A stretch of DNA of 64,000 nt, taken from Maridesulfovibrio sp. GTDB lineage: Bacteria > Desulfobacterota > Desulfovibrionia > Desulfovibrionales > Desulfovibrionaceae. The notes beneath the pieces were generated by a model that worked only from the letters and a program-made list of their open reading frames with translations, had not been told where the DNA came from and did not search any database. Both the position numbers and the translations under genes were made by a program. Numbering within the stretch: the first letter of the stretch is position 1; each line of letters starts with the position of its first letter. Positions 27,123 through 36,096 of this stretch are shown piece after piece. The stretch covers positions 3,692,001 to 3,756,000 of the forward strand of contig NZ_OY762999.1 of the NCBI RefSeq assembly GCF_963666665.1. The letters are read 5' to 3'.

Positions 27123-28691
27123 ATGAAGAAAGCTAATTACTCAAAATTGTTCATGTCCATGTGCTGTCTGGTCCTGCTTTCCGGTTGCGGCTTTATTAAA
27201 CCCGAGCCTCTCACGCTCCAAGAAAGGCAGGATTATATTGAAGAAGATAAAAAACTGCGTGAAAAATACAGTATTGATATCAAGGGACCTATGACCCTTT
27301 ATGATGCCATGGCCAGAACTATCCTCGCCAATACCGACTATCAGGTTCAGAGGATGGAGAAGGTGGTTGCTAACGGGGAGTTTGAAAAGGCTAAGTTGGA
27401 AATGCTGCCCGAACTTCGTGCAACTGGCTCATATGCATATCGTGACCCCCAGTCTGCTTCCAAGAGTGTGAACCTTGATACCGGTGAAGTTTCCACTGGC
27501 GGCTACACTTCCTCTGAAGAGAAGGAACGGTTTCTTGGAGATGTTACTTTTTCCTGGAATTTACTTGACTTCGGTTTAAGCTATTATCAGGCCAAGCAGC
27601 AGGCCGATGCGGTTCTTGTACGTCATGAAATGCAGCGCAAAGTTCTGCAGAACCTGATGGTCAAGGTTCGTTATGCTTATTGGAAAGCGTATTTCGCACA
27701 ATTCTTTGAACCGAAGGTCGTTGCCATCCTTGCCGAAACAAGGGTGGCACTTGAGAAATCCAAAAAGACTGAGCAGTTGAGACTCAGGCCTCCTATGGAA
27801 ACTCTCAGGTATCAGCGTGCTCTTTATGAAATAATATCTCAGTTGGAGAATCTGAAGTCTGAACTTGACCTTGCCAAGATTGAGCTGCGGACTCTTATTG
27901 ATGCTCCTTTCGGGGCTAAGCTTACACTTCTTGCTCCTGGAAATCCGGACAAAGAAAAACTCAATGCGACCTTTCCTGAGCTGAAGGATATGATTGATCT
28001 GGCCCTTAATCAGCGCCCGGAAGTCAGGCAGGCAATGTATCAGGCTCGTTCAAGTTCGTATGAAGTACGTAAAGCTATTTTGAAAATGCTTCCCGGACTG
28101 GAGCTCAAGGCTGCCCTGAATTATGATTCCAACACATATCTCAGAGATAACTCCTGGAGTAACCTTTGGGCTCATGTGACAGGTAATATTATGGATATTC
28201 TGACTGCTCCAACCAGAATTGAACATGCAGAGTCTACTGTGAATCTTGCTGAACACCGAAGGCTGGCTGTTCATGTTGCGGTGATTTCACAGGTGCAGAT
28301 TGCTGTTCGTCAGTACAGCGACTCTATTGCTTCAAGTCAGCGCGCCAAAGCAATCAGCAATATTGACGCTAAAATGAATACTCTTATGAAAAATGAGGTG
28401 AGTAGTTCTGCGGGAAATCCGCTTGAGTCCATCAGGCAGGACGCATCCGCCCTGTTTTCTGAGTTGAACCATTACAAGCGTTACGCTGAGGCTCATAATT
28501 CTTACGGAAGGGTGGTCATGTCTATGGGGCTTGATATGCTTCCTGGTGCAGATCTTAGTGTGATGAGTTTCAATGAGCTTAGGAACAAGCTTATGCTCAC
28601 CCAGAACTTCGCTATGATGGATGTGAAAGGGTTGGTAAACCGCCATAAGCTGGCGATGATGTTGGAAAATCCCAAAGACGAAGAAAAATAA
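27123..28691 (+). CDS. TolC-family outer-membrane efflux lipoprotein (secretion locus 2)
   Basis: 522 residues with a lipoprotein signal ending in VLLSGC. The mature part has two TolC-like helical repeats with amphipathic coiled coils (about 85-250 and 300-460) and a QRPEVRQA motif at the second repeat. It starts 33 bp after the giant adhesin gene, which fits co-transcription. It is paralogous to the protein at 3049 but clearly diverged, so the two loci are not a recent duplication. Its job should be the outer-membrane channel for the adhesin. Confidence 0.88.
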   Translation: MKKANYSKLFMSMCCLVLLSGCGFIKPEPLTLQERQDYIEEDKKLREKYSIDIKGPMTLYDAMARTILANTDYQVQRMEKVVANGEFEKAKLEMLPELRATGSYAYRDPQSASKSVNLDTGEVSTGGYTSSEEKERFLGDVTFSWNLLDFGLSYYQAKQQADAVLVRHEMQRKVLQNLMVKVRYAYWKAYFAQFFEPKVVAILAETRVALEKSKKTEQLRLRPPMETLRYQRALYEIISQLENLKSELDLAKIELRTLIDAPFGAKLTLLAPGNPDKEKLNATFPELKDMIDLALNQRPEVRQAMYQARSSSYEVRKAILKMLPGLELKAALNYDSNTYLRDNSWSNLWAHVTGNIMDILTAPTRIEHAESTVNLAEHRRLAVHVAVISQVQIAVRQYSDSIASSQRAKAISNIDAKMNTLMKNEVSSSAGNPLESIRQDASALFSELNHYKRYAEAHNSYGRVVMSMGLDMLPGADLSVMSFNELRNKLMLTQNFAMMDVKGLVNRHKLAMMLENPKDEEK

Positions 28692-28723
28692 ACTTATAAA
28701 GCACTGAAGTGCAGAAGGACTTC

Positions 28724-29506
28724 ATGCGTAAAAATATTAAGTATTACCTTTTGGCAATGCCTCTGCTTGTGACATTTTTGGTGTTACAAGCAGAGGCATC
28801 CGAAGTTTTCAATGCTACAGGTCCGATTTTTAGTGAGCCTGTCCGGGCTAAATTGCGTTCCAAGAAGGAAACGGTCCTTTCTTCGGGAATTGGAGCAAAA
28901 ATCGCCAAGTTGACTTATCGCGAAGGGGACAGCTTCAAGTCAGGAGCAGTTTTAGTGAAATTTGACTGTAGTATGGAAGAGGCGGAAATGCAGTACGCTA
29001 AGGCTGAGAAAAAAGCAGCTGAAACAGCGGTCAGGGTCAATAAGCAACTCGACAAGCTCAAATCCATCAGTCTGCTTGATGTTGAGAAAAGTGTGGCCGA
29101 ACTGGATATGGCAAGGGCCAAAGTCGGTATCATGCGTGCCAAGCTCAAGACCTGCATTGAAAAAGCTCCTTTCAATGGAAGGATAGCAAACCTGAATGTG
29201 AAACCCTACCAGCGGGTCAATACGGGTGAAGTGCTCATGTCCATAGTTGATCCTGATTCTCTTGAAGTTGAGCTCAGGGTGCCTTCAAGCTGGTTACGCT
29301 GGCTTAAACGTGAGCAGAAATTCAGATTGCACATAGAAGAGGTTGATAAGGAATTTGAGGCTGTGGTTTCGTCTATTGGAGCCAAGGTTGATCCAGTTAG
29401 CCAGACAGTCAAGATCATAGGCGAACTCAATGCCAAAGACGGTTCTGTGTTGCCCGGAATGAGTGGCAACGCTATCTTTTCATTCAACATGCAGAAAACT
29501 CAGTAG
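28724..29506 (+). CDS. HlyD/RND-type periplasmic adaptor (secretion locus 2)
   Basis: About 260 residues from ATG 28724 (AAGGA just upstream; GTG 28709 is an alternative). It has a signal peptide (AMPLLVTFLVLQAEAS). The adaptor fold is visible as lipoyl half IGAKIAKLTYREGDSFKSGAVLVKF, short coiled-coil hairpin, second lipoyl half IEKAPFNGRIANLNVKPYQRVNTGEVLMSI and a beta-barrel ending in LPGMSGNAIF. It is the same size class as its paralogue at 4639 and has the same place in the locus. Confidence 0.85.
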   Translation: MRKNIKYYLLAMPLLVTFLVLQAEASEVFNATGPIFSEPVRAKLRSKKETVLSSGIGAKIAKLTYREGDSFKSGAVLVKFDCSMEEAEMQYAKAEKKAAETAVRVNKQLDKLKSISLLDVEKSVAELDMARAKVGIMRAKLKTCIEKAPFNGRIANLNVKPYQRVNTGEVLMSIVDPDSLEVELRVPSSWLRWLKREQKFRLHIEEVDKEFEAVVSSIGAKVDPVSQTVKIIGELNAKDGSVLPGMSGNAIFSFNMQKTQ

Positions 29507-29512
29507 GAAGGT

Positions 29513-30856
29513 ATGCAAAAAGGCTCACCCCAGAGTTCCGGCCTGAGTGTATTGTTGCAATTGGAGAAGATGGCCCGCAGGGCGGATACTGTTTCTTCGC
29601 TGCTTTTCCTCGCCGTAAACGAGACCATAAAACTGATTCCCTACCGGCAGGCTTTTGTCTGGAGCTTGAGTAAAAACCGTATTGAAGCTGTTTCCGGTTC
29701 ACCTGCATTTGAAAAGAATACCCCGTATATTCGATGGGCGCTTAAATTATCACGAATTCTGAATAAACAGGGCAAAGCTGAGCCATATGTCGTCTCACGA
29801 GACGATATTCCCGAAAAACTACTCTCTGGCTGGGATGAGTGGCTTCCTGAAAATCTTCTATGGATTCCGCTGAGTAATGTTGGGAAATCCAAGTCAGGGG
29901 CGATGGTTCTGGCCCGGAATGAAGAGTGGACTGACAGTGATATCACTCTAGTCTCTTTTCTTGCGGAAACTTACGGGCACGCCTGGGATGCCTTGGAAAA
30001 TCAGAGAAAGGATGGTTTTTCCTGGAGATTCAAGGCGGTGGGCCGGAGCTGGGGAGTATTGCTGCTCATGCTGGGCTTACTTGCAGGTTCCGTATTTATT
30101 AAGGTCCCGCTTACAGCTCTTGGTCAGGCCGAGGTTGCCGCCCTTGATCCCGCGGTGATCCGTTCCCCTCTTGACGGTGTCATAGACGAGGTGCTGGTTG
30201 ATCCTAATGCAGATGTGTTTAAAGATCAGTTGCTGGTAAAGCTGGATAAGCAGAATTTTGAAAGCCAGCTTTTGCAGGCCGAAAAAAGCCGCGATGTTGA
30301 AAAGGTAAAATTGCTCAAGGCAACGCAAACAGCTTTCGGCAGCATGGAGTTTTCCGGTCAGATCGATATTCTCCGGGCCACGATCAAGGAACGAGAAGTA
30401 GAGGTGGCCTACATAAAGGACCTCATGAAACGAGCGGATATTAAGGCCCCGTTTGAAGGTGTCGCAATTTTTGAAGATAAGACCGAGCTTGTGGGCCGTC
30501 CTGTGAAAACCGGTGAACGTATCCTGTCAATTGCCCGCAAGGGGCAGAGCAAGCTTATTGTCTGGCTTTCTACACAGGACGCTATTTCTCTAGAGCCCGG
30601 TTCAAAAATCAGGATGTTTTTGAATGTAGACCCGGAAAATCCGGTGGAGGCAACCTTGATCAGGGCCGCGTTTATCCCTTCCCCACGTCCGGAAGGATTT
30701 ATGGCTTACCGGGTTGAAGCAGAGTTTGACGATAAACAAAATGTTCCAAGGGTTGGTCTGCGAGGTGTTGCGAAAATTTACGGGCAGGAGGTTTCTTTTG
30801 CCTATTATCTTTTACGGCGTCCGTACTCGGCCATAAGGCAGTGGGGCGGCTTTTAA
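29513..30856 (+). CDS. GAF domain-HlyD fusion membrane protein (secretion locus 2)
   Basis: 447 residues: N-terminal GAF-like domain (about 10-175), one transmembrane segment (about 182-200, WGVLLLMLGLLAGSVFIKVPL), then a periplasmic HlyD module with lipoyl halves RSPLDGVIDEVLVDPNADVFKDQLL and IKAPFEGVAIFEDKTELVGRPVKTGERIL around a helical hairpin. The domain order matches 5454-6809. Its stop abuts the start of the M50 gene at 30857; the DUF3467-like gene seen in locus 1 is absent. Conservation of the GAF-HlyD fusion in both loci argues that it is a core part of the machine. Confidence 0.85.
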   Translation: MQKGSPQSSGLSVLLQLEKMARRADTVSSLLFLAVNETIKLIPYRQAFVWSLSKNRIEAVSGSPAFEKNTPYIRWALKLSRILNKQGKAEPYVVSRDDIPEKLLSGWDEWLPENLLWIPLSNVGKSKSGAMVLARNEEWTDSDITLVSFLAETYGHAWDALENQRKDGFSWRFKAVGRSWGVLLLMLGLLAGSVFIKVPLTALGQAEVAALDPAVIRSPLDGVIDEVLVDPNADVFKDQLLVKLDKQNFESQLLQAEKSRDVEKVKLLKATQTAFGSMEFSGQIDILRATIKEREVEVAYIKDLMKRADIKAPFEGVAIFEDKTELVGRPVKTGERILSIARKGQSKLIVWLSTQDAISLEPGSKIRMFLNVDPENPVEATLIRAAFIPSPRPEGFMAYRVEAEFDDKQNVPRVGLRGVAKIYGQEVSFAYYLLRRPYSAIRQWGGF

Positions 30857-32974
30857 ATGCTTCAGGAACAGGAACCTTTTGTTCCCTGTGTGCTAAGGCA
30901 GGAACTTGAGCTTCACCCCGGGCCTGTCGATATTCTTGATAATCCGACCTGGACGATTCATGATCCTGTGAGCGGGCAATTTTTCCGTATCGGCTGGAAG
31001 GAGTTTGAAATCCTCAGTCGTTGGCATATGGGCGATGTGCAGAAAATACTTGATGCCATGAATCATGAGACTGTTTTTCGGACCTCGGAGTCAGATCTGG
31101 TCAGGATGGATAAGTTTCTGCGTGTTTCTTTTTTAAGTCGTCCGGAACTTGCTGACCTGCCCCGCCATGAACAGGTGCGCGGAATGAAACTCATGAGCTT
31201 GTCCAAGGTTCTGAAAAGTTATCTGTTCTTCAAAATTCCTTTTTGCCGGCCAGATCGTTTTCTTGAGTGGATTCATCCATGCTTTAAGATTTTTTTCACT
31301 CGTACCTTCGTTTGGATGATGCTTTTTTTATCCCTTTTTTCTCTGGGATTGATAGTGCGTCAATGGGACAGTTTCCTTTCTACTTTTGCGCATTTCTTCA
31401 GCTTTAAAGGGCTGGTTGTTTATACCGTTGTAATAATTTTAAGTAAGATTATACATGAGTTTGCCCATGCTATTACCGCCAGACATTACGGGGTTCGGGT
31501 AACTACGCTGGGAGTTGCAATATTAGTTCTATGGCCTTTGCTTTATACCGACACCAGCGATTCCTGGAAACTGACCGATAAACGTAAGCGCATGGTTATC
31601 TCCGGGGCAGGGATTATTTCGGAGTTGTTTCTTGCATCCGTGGCCGGGCTTTTATGGGCTGTTTTGGATGACGGTCCATGGCGAAGTGCGTGTTTCCTGC
31701 TCGCAAGCACAAACTGGATTACCACAATCCTTTTTAACATGAACCCATTCATGAGATTTGACGGTTATTTTATCCTGTCGGACTATTTGAATATGGAGAA
31801 CATGCAACCCCGCGCTTTTGCCTATACCGGCTGGCGGATTTCCGAGTTCCTGTTCAGGTTCGGCGATCCATCGCCTGAGAAAATTCCAAAACGTCTTCAA
31901 AAGCCGCTCATGTTTTATGCTGTATCCACATGGATATACCGTATAGGCCTCATCGCAAGTATTTCGATGATTGTTTATCATCTGCTGTTCAAGGCGGTCG
32001 GGGTCATACTGCTGGCAGTACAGCTTTATCAGTCTGTTTTTACGCCGCTTTCCAAAAAAGCCGGGAAGGTTTTCGCCCGGAGAAAGGAGATAAGACTTTT
32101 GAAAAGCAATGTGGCTGTTAGCATAATTTTACTAGGTGTTATCGGTACATTTTTTCTGCCACTGAACAGCAGTATAAGGGCTCAGGGCTTGTTGAAGGAT
32201 GCAAACCGTTCTCTCCTTCATGCGGTTGATTCAGGGCGGATGGAGAATGTTTTTTTCAAAGATGGTAATAATGTTGAAGTAGGGGATGTTCTTTTCAGTC
32301 TTGCATCGCCTGAGCTTGAATATCGGATCAATACGGCGTTACTGCGTATGGACCGATATAGGCGTGAACTTGAAAGCCATGGTTTTGACGCACGTCGCAA
32401 GGAGTACCGTTTGGTATTGCTTGCCGAATTGGAGCGGGAAAAATCGGCCTACGAAGCCTTGCTTAAAAAGAAGGATAAGCTGACCGTGAGAACCCCGGTA
32501 GACGGCATTCTGGAGTTACCAGAAGATCAGTTGCTCAGTGGGGAATGGGTTGGGTCCGGTGCTTATCTCGGGACAGTTGTGGATACTTCCTCCGCAGAGC
32601 TGAAGGCTTTTGTATCTGAGCTTGATGTCCACCGCATCAAAGACGGTGCGGGGGCTGTTTTTTACCCTGATCTCGCTGAATATCCTCCAGTGAAGGCACG
32701 ACTTGTTTCCATGGAGGATTACGCAATCACCGAGCTAAAAGAACCGGCCTTTGCTTCGGTTCATGGGGGAGAAATGGCAGTTACCCACGAAAAGGAACGC
32801 CTGTTGCCTTTACAGACTTTTTATCGGGTAACACTCAAGCCTCTAAATGATCCCTTTACAACTCTTCCCTTTGAGCTTGGAGGCACACTTGTGATAGAAG
32901 CGAAGAAGCAGAGTTTAGCTGAAAGATTTTTCAAAAAAGTTTATGGCCTGCTGATTCGGGAAAGCGTATTCTAG
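30857..32974 (+). CDS. PqqD-like / M50 metalloprotease / HlyD fusion (secretion locus 2)
   Basis: 705 residues. The N-terminal soluble part resembles a PqqD-like domain (WTIHDPVSGQFFRIGWKEFEIL). The membrane domain contains HEFAH (200-204) and NPFMRFDG (296-303, Asp302), so the M50 zinc site is intact. After the last membrane helices (around 420-440) is a periplasmic HlyD-like domain with a lipoyl segment near SGRMENVFFKDGNNVEVGDV and a C-terminal barrel. It is paralogous to 7093-9204. It is the last gene of locus 2; the next feature is an IS66 element. With no ABC or RND gene in either locus, this protein is the best candidate for the inner-membrane core. Confidence 0.85.
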   Translation: MLQEQEPFVPCVLRQELELHPGPVDILDNPTWTIHDPVSGQFFRIGWKEFEILSRWHMGDVQKILDAMNHETVFRTSESDLVRMDKFLRVSFLSRPELADLPRHEQVRGMKLMSLSKVLKSYLFFKIPFCRPDRFLEWIHPCFKIFFTRTFVWMMLFLSLFSLGLIVRQWDSFLSTFAHFFSFKGLVVYTVVIILSKIIHEFAHAITARHYGVRVTTLGVAILVLWPLLYTDTSDSWKLTDKRKRMVISGAGIISELFLASVAGLLWAVLDDGPWRSACFLLASTNWITTILFNMNPFMRFDGYFILSDYLNMENMQPRAFAYTGWRISEFLFRFGDPSPEKIPKRLQKPLMFYAVSTWIYRIGLIASISMIVYHLLFKAVGVILLAVQLYQSVFTPLSKKAGKVFARRKEIRLLKSNVAVSIILLGVIGTFFLPLNSSIRAQGLLKDANRSLLHAVDSGRMENVFFKDGNNVEVGDVLFSLASPELEYRINTALLRMDRYRRELESHGFDARRKEYRLVLLAELEREKSAYEALLKKKDKLTVRTPVDGILELPEDQLLSGEWVGSGAYLGTVVDTSSAELKAFVSELDVHRIKDGAGAVFYPDLAEYPPVKARLVSMEDYAITELKEPAFASVHGGEMAVTHEKERLLPLQTFYRVTLKPLNDPFTTLPFELGGTLVIEAKKQSLAERFFKKVYGLLIRESVF

Positions 32975-33140
32975 ATTTGTGTATCTTTACTTTTGTAGTA
33001 TTGCAGGTAAATTGTCTAACGATTAAGTATATTGGAAGTGGATATGGCATTTCTAATTTAAACCGTAAGCGTCCAAACATCTACATCTTCCATTTATTCC
33101 CCCGTCTGGCATAGTTCTCTTCCATTGAAGGAGGATGACT

Positions 33141-33449
33141 ATGAAAAACAAACAGCGTTTCTGGAAAAAACATATTGAAGCATGGAGAAACAGCGGTGTT
33201 TCTCAGGCTGAGTACTGTCGTGAGCACAGTCTTTCATATAAGTCTTTCGGATATCATAAACGCAGGGTGGGTGCGTCAGCCAAGCCGCAAAAGGTTATTC
33301 CTATCCCGGAAACCGCAATGCGAGCAGAAGAAGAGTCGCGGACTTGCAAGCCTATAAGTCTTTGTGTTCCCAGAGGGTTTCGGATAGAAATTGAACCAGG
33401 TTTTTGCCAGCTTACCCTGAAAGAATTGCTTGAAGTTGTTGCTTCCTGA
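33141..33449 (+). CDS. tnpA: IS66 TnpA accessory protein
   Basis: 102 residues from ATG 33141. The GGAGG at 33129-33133 sits too close to the in-frame ATG 33135, so 33141 is preferred. The N-terminal helix-turn-helix (WRNSGVSQAEYCREHSLSYKSFGYHKRRV) is characteristic of the IS66 OrfA family. Its stop overlaps the start of tnpB at 33449 by 1 bp, the usual IS66 translational coupling. Confidence 0.9.
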   Translation: MKNKQRFWKKHIEAWRNSGVSQAEYCREHSLSYKSFGYHKRRVGASAKPQKVIPIPETAMRAEEESRTCKPISLCVPRGFRIEIEPGFCQLTLKELLEVVAS

Positions 33450-33802
33450 TGCTTCCGATTGATTCAAAGTCTCAGGTATTCATCGTGCTTGGCGCAACCG
33501 ACATGCGCAAGGCCGTCAATGGACTCTCGGTCATGGTGGCCGACCACCTGGATCTCGATCCTTTTACCGGAAATTTCTTTGTCTTCTGCAATCGCGTACG
33601 CACGATTATCAAGGTTTTGTACTGGGACAGCAATGGTTTTTGCCTGTGGCAGAAGCGTCTTGAAAAACACCGCTTTTTCTGGCCCGAGTCGGAACGGGAG
33701 GTGCTTGAATTCAGCTCTCGACAACTGCGTTGGCTGCTTGAAGGCCTTGATCCTGTCCGAACTCAGGCCCACCCCTCGTTGAGTTATTCTACTATTCTTT
33801 AA
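33449..33802 (+). CDS. tnpB: IS66 TnpB accessory protein (Orf2)
   Basis: 117 residues with the family signature FIVLGATDMRKAVNGLSVMV and a central YWDSNGFCLWQKRLEK. It is required with TnpA for IS66 transposition, though its exact biochemical role is unknown. It has the normal length and no disruption. Confidence 0.92.
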   Translation: MLPIDSKSQVFIVLGATDMRKAVNGLSVMVADHLDLDPFTGNFFVFCNRVRTIIKVLYWDSNGFCLWQKRLEKHRFFWPESEREVLEFSSRQLRWLLEGLDPVRTQAHPSLSYSTIL

Positions 33803-33850
33803 TGTTACGAAATAATTGTGTTTGCGCTAAAATAACATACTCTTTTCCGC

Positions 33851-35473
33851 ATGGACAAAGCACTTCTTCCCGATGATCCTGAAAAGCTGAAAGAGCTTAT
33901 TCTGCAACAGAATAGACTGCTTGCCGCCCAGAATGCAGCGATCGCTGATCGTGATACGGTAATTGTCGATCGTGATGCGGTAATTGCCGATAAAAGTGCC
34001 GTTATTGAAGAGCTGTCAGAGCAGGTTGAACTGCTCAAAGCCATCGCCTTTGCCAAGAAATCGGAAATGGCAAAGAAGCCCGCAAAAGACGAGTATCAGT
34101 ATTCCCTTTTTGATGAGGCGGAGTTTGTTTGTGAGCAGTCTTCATTCGAACCGGAGGTCGTGCAGGTTCCGGCGCATTTCCGTGCTAAAAAGGGCCGCAA
34201 ACCTATCTCCGAATCCATTCCCCGCAAGGAAATTGTTCACGACATTCCAGACGAGGAAAAAATCTGCGCTTGCGGCTGTGAATTGAGTCGCATCGGCGAG
34301 GTCGTAAGTGAAAAACTTGATTACGTCCCCGCTAAAATCCGGGTTCTACGGCACGTCCGCCCCAAATACGCTTGCAAAAATTGCGAAGGCACCGAGGGTG
34401 ACGGGCCGAGCGTTAAGATCGCTTCGATGCCGCCCCAGCTGATCCGGCAGGGCATTGTCACTCCGGGGCTTCTGGCCCATATCTTGATCAACAAATTCTG
34501 TGACGGGCTTCCTTTTTATCGCCAGAACAAGATGTTCGAGCGACTGGGAATCGATATTTCACGCTCTACCATGTCCAACTGGACCGTGCTGGCGGCAGAG
34601 CGATGCGGACCGCTTATGGAATTAATGTACGAATATTTGCGCTCCGGCAGGATCATCAATCTCGACGAAACACCGGTACAGGTGCTCAAGGAACCGGGCC
34701 GGGAGAACACGACCAAATCCTACATGTGGGTAGCCTGCAGGAGCGGGACAAAACCGGTAGTCCTGTTTCATTACGCGCCGAGCCGTGCAGGGAAAATTGC
34801 CACTGAGATTGTCGGGGATTTCAAGGGATATCTGCAAACTGACGGCTATGCCGGATACAACGCTTTGGGCGAATCCGAGGGGATTACTCACGCTGGTTGC
34901 ATGGTACACGTGCGCCGAAAATTTATGGATGTCCTCAAGGCTGGTTCGAAAAAGAAAAAAGGCACGGCATCGACGGTGGTTGCCCTGATAGCGAAGCTTT
35001 ACCGACTGGAGGGGCGGGCCCGAAAGGAGGAGGCTTCAGAGACGGAAATTCTGACCATGCGGACGGAAAAATCCAGCCAGATTCTTGAAAAAATCCACGA
35101 AATAATTACGAAGAGCAGCAGTTCAGTGCCTCCGACAAGTCTTTTGGGTAAAGCGATTTCCTATGCTTTGGGCCAGTGGGCCCGGATCACAGTTTTCCTT
35201 GAAAATCCGACACTCTCACTCGACAATAATATCGCTGAAAATGCCATTCGTCCTTTTGCGGTGGGTCGAAAGAACTGGTTGTTCAGCGGTTCTCCGCGCG
35301 GTGCTGAGGCGAGCGCGACCCTCTACAGTCTCATCGAAACCGCCAAAGCCAACAAATTAAATCCTGCTGACTACCTCTGCGAACTGTTCGAAAAACTCCC
35401 CCATGCGCAAAGCAGCACCGATCTCGAAGCCCTCATGCCTTGGGCTGTGTCAAAGAACGCCGAAACAAAGTAA
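33851..35473 (+). CDS. tnpC: IS66 TnpC DDE transposase
   Basis: 540 residues. An N-terminal coiled coil (with an internal duplication in the IADRDTVIVDRDAVIADK region) precedes a zinc-binding segment (CACGCEL and CKNC), then the catalytic domain: first Asp in INLDETPVQVL, second in LQTDGYAGYN, Glu in NNIAENAIRPFAVGRKNW. It is full length for the family, with an IS66_C tail. The open frame and intact triad suggest an active element. Confidence 0.94.
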   Translation: MDKALLPDDPEKLKELILQQNRLLAAQNAAIADRDTVIVDRDAVIADKSAVIEELSEQVELLKAIAFAKKSEMAKKPAKDEYQYSLFDEAEFVCEQSSFEPEVVQVPAHFRAKKGRKPISESIPRKEIVHDIPDEEKICACGCELSRIGEVVSEKLDYVPAKIRVLRHVRPKYACKNCEGTEGDGPSVKIASMPPQLIRQGIVTPGLLAHILINKFCDGLPFYRQNKMFERLGIDISRSTMSNWTVLAAERCGPLMELMYEYLRSGRIINLDETPVQVLKEPGRENTTKSYMWVACRSGTKPVVLFHYAPSRAGKIATEIVGDFKGYLQTDGYAGYNALGESEGITHAGCMVHVRRKFMDVLKAGSKKKKGTASTVVALIAKLYRLEGRARKEEASETEILTMRTEKSSQILEKIHEIITKSSSSVPPTSLLGKAISYALGQWARITVFLENPTLSLDNNIAENAIRPFAVGRKNWLFSGSPRGAEASATLYSLIETAKANKLNPADYLCELFEKLPHAQSSTDLEALMPWAVSKNAETK

Positions 35474-35540
35474 CGACTGCTTCTTTCTTCATACCTCAGC
35501 TTATCGGGGCTTTGTAGGTGTAGGTGTTTGGACGCTTACG

Positions 35541-35803
35541 AATTTAAGAGTAAACTTTGTGCAGATGGGAAAGTCAGGCTTCGTGCACGGATATATTTGA
35601 GAGATAAGTATAAGCTCGAAACATATGTAGGGGAAGGAAGGCCTGGAGTTCGCGCTGAAGTTGCGTTTGCCTTAACTTTTCGCTGCACTGATACAGATAG
35701 AGAGCGTGCATCGAAAACTTATGATGAGTTTTATAACATAATGCGCAACAATGTAGAAACCGCAACAATTGAAGTGCAGGAACAGGTTCAGCTTTCATCG
35801 TAA
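35541..35803 (+). other. Unrecognised reading frame between IS66 and Tn7-type left end
   Basis: An open frame runs out of the IS66 right end and stops at 35803, encoding about 87 residues (...RLRARIYLRDKYKLETY... to ...EVQEQVQLSS). The only start in frame (TTG 35528) is inside the IS, and without the IS the frame would meet a stop just upstream. It is therefore either the remains of a gene cut by the IS or chance. No family is recognised. Confidence 0.35.
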
Positions 35804-35824
35804 AAGAGGTGATATTCTCAGTTT

Positions 35825-35972
35825 CAGTAAAGAACTTTATTACTCATAAAAGATAACTGACGGATCATTTTGAATAGCCAGTAAAGAACTTTATTTTTTA
35901 AACCAAAATTCTGTTCATTGAAAATAGCGTGTTGCCGAGGTCTTGAGTAAAGAACTTTATTACTTTCCCACA
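35825..35972 (+). mobile_element. Tn7-type left end (element A): three spaced TnsB-type sites and ACA terminus
   Basis: CAGTAAAGAACTTTATT occurs at 35825-35841 and 35879-35895, and its core GTAAAGAACTTTATT again at 35947-35961, ending in CCCACA at 35967-35972. Read from the outside, the terminus is TGTGGGAAAGTAATAAAG, close to the known Tn7 terminus (TGTGGGCGGACAATAAAG). Three spaced sites, 54 and 66 bp apart, is the architecture of a Tn7 left end. The element it bounds extends to the left and should include the tns genes and secretion locus 2. Confidence 0.88.
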
Positions 35973-35977
35973 AATAT
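35973..35977. other. 5-bp spacer (AATAT), probable target-site duplication between two Tn7-type elements
   Basis: Exactly 5 bp separate the left-end terminus (ACA at 35972) from the right-end terminus (TGT at 35978). Five base pairs is the Tn7 target duplication length, so the two ends most likely record insertion of one element directly beside another. The second copy of AATAT should flank the lost right end of element A and was not found near 9205. Confidence 0.75.
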
Positions 35978-36045
35978 TGTTGGAGAACAATAAAGTTCTT
36001 TACTGAACAATAAAGACCTTTACTGAACAATAAAGTTGTTAACTG
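35978..36045 (+). mobile_element. Tn7-type right end (element B): terminus and three head-to-tail TnsB-type sites
   Basis: The terminus TGTTGGAGAACAATAAAG starts at 35978. Three contiguous 20-bp sites follow: 35986-36005, 36006-36025 and 36026-36045, each AACAATAAAG..(C/T)TTACTG-like (the third ends GTTAACTG). Tightly packed direct repeats are the mark of a Tn7 right end. The element it bounds extends to the right, beginning with the tnsA fragment at 36097. Confidence 0.88.
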
Positions 36046-36048
36046 ATT

Positions 36049-36096
36049 CCGCTCCTGTTAGACTGTCAATACGGTTTAAAACAGGAGCGGTTTTTT
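36049..36096 (+). terminator. Attenuator hairpin before tnsA fragment
   Basis: CCGCTCCTGTT (36049-36059) pairs perfectly with AACAGGAGCGG (36080-36090) and is followed by TTTTTT right up to the ATG at 36097. Tn7 carries a similar hairpin between its right end and tnsA. It probably protects the transposition genes from read-through transcription. Confidence 0.75.

Larger units (their letters stand above)
33065..35539 (+). mobile_element. IS66-family insertion sequence, complete
   Basis: The outer ends are inverted repeats starting GTAAGCGTCCAAACA (33065 on the plus strand; 35539 read on the minus strand), the usual IS66 terminus. The flanks share AATTTAA (33055-33061 and 35541-35547), consistent with a near-perfect 8-bp target duplication. 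It contains tnpA, tnpB and tnpC in the standard order with all frames open. It sits between secretion locus 2 and the Tn7-type left end, so it is an insertion within that element. Confidence 0.92.
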
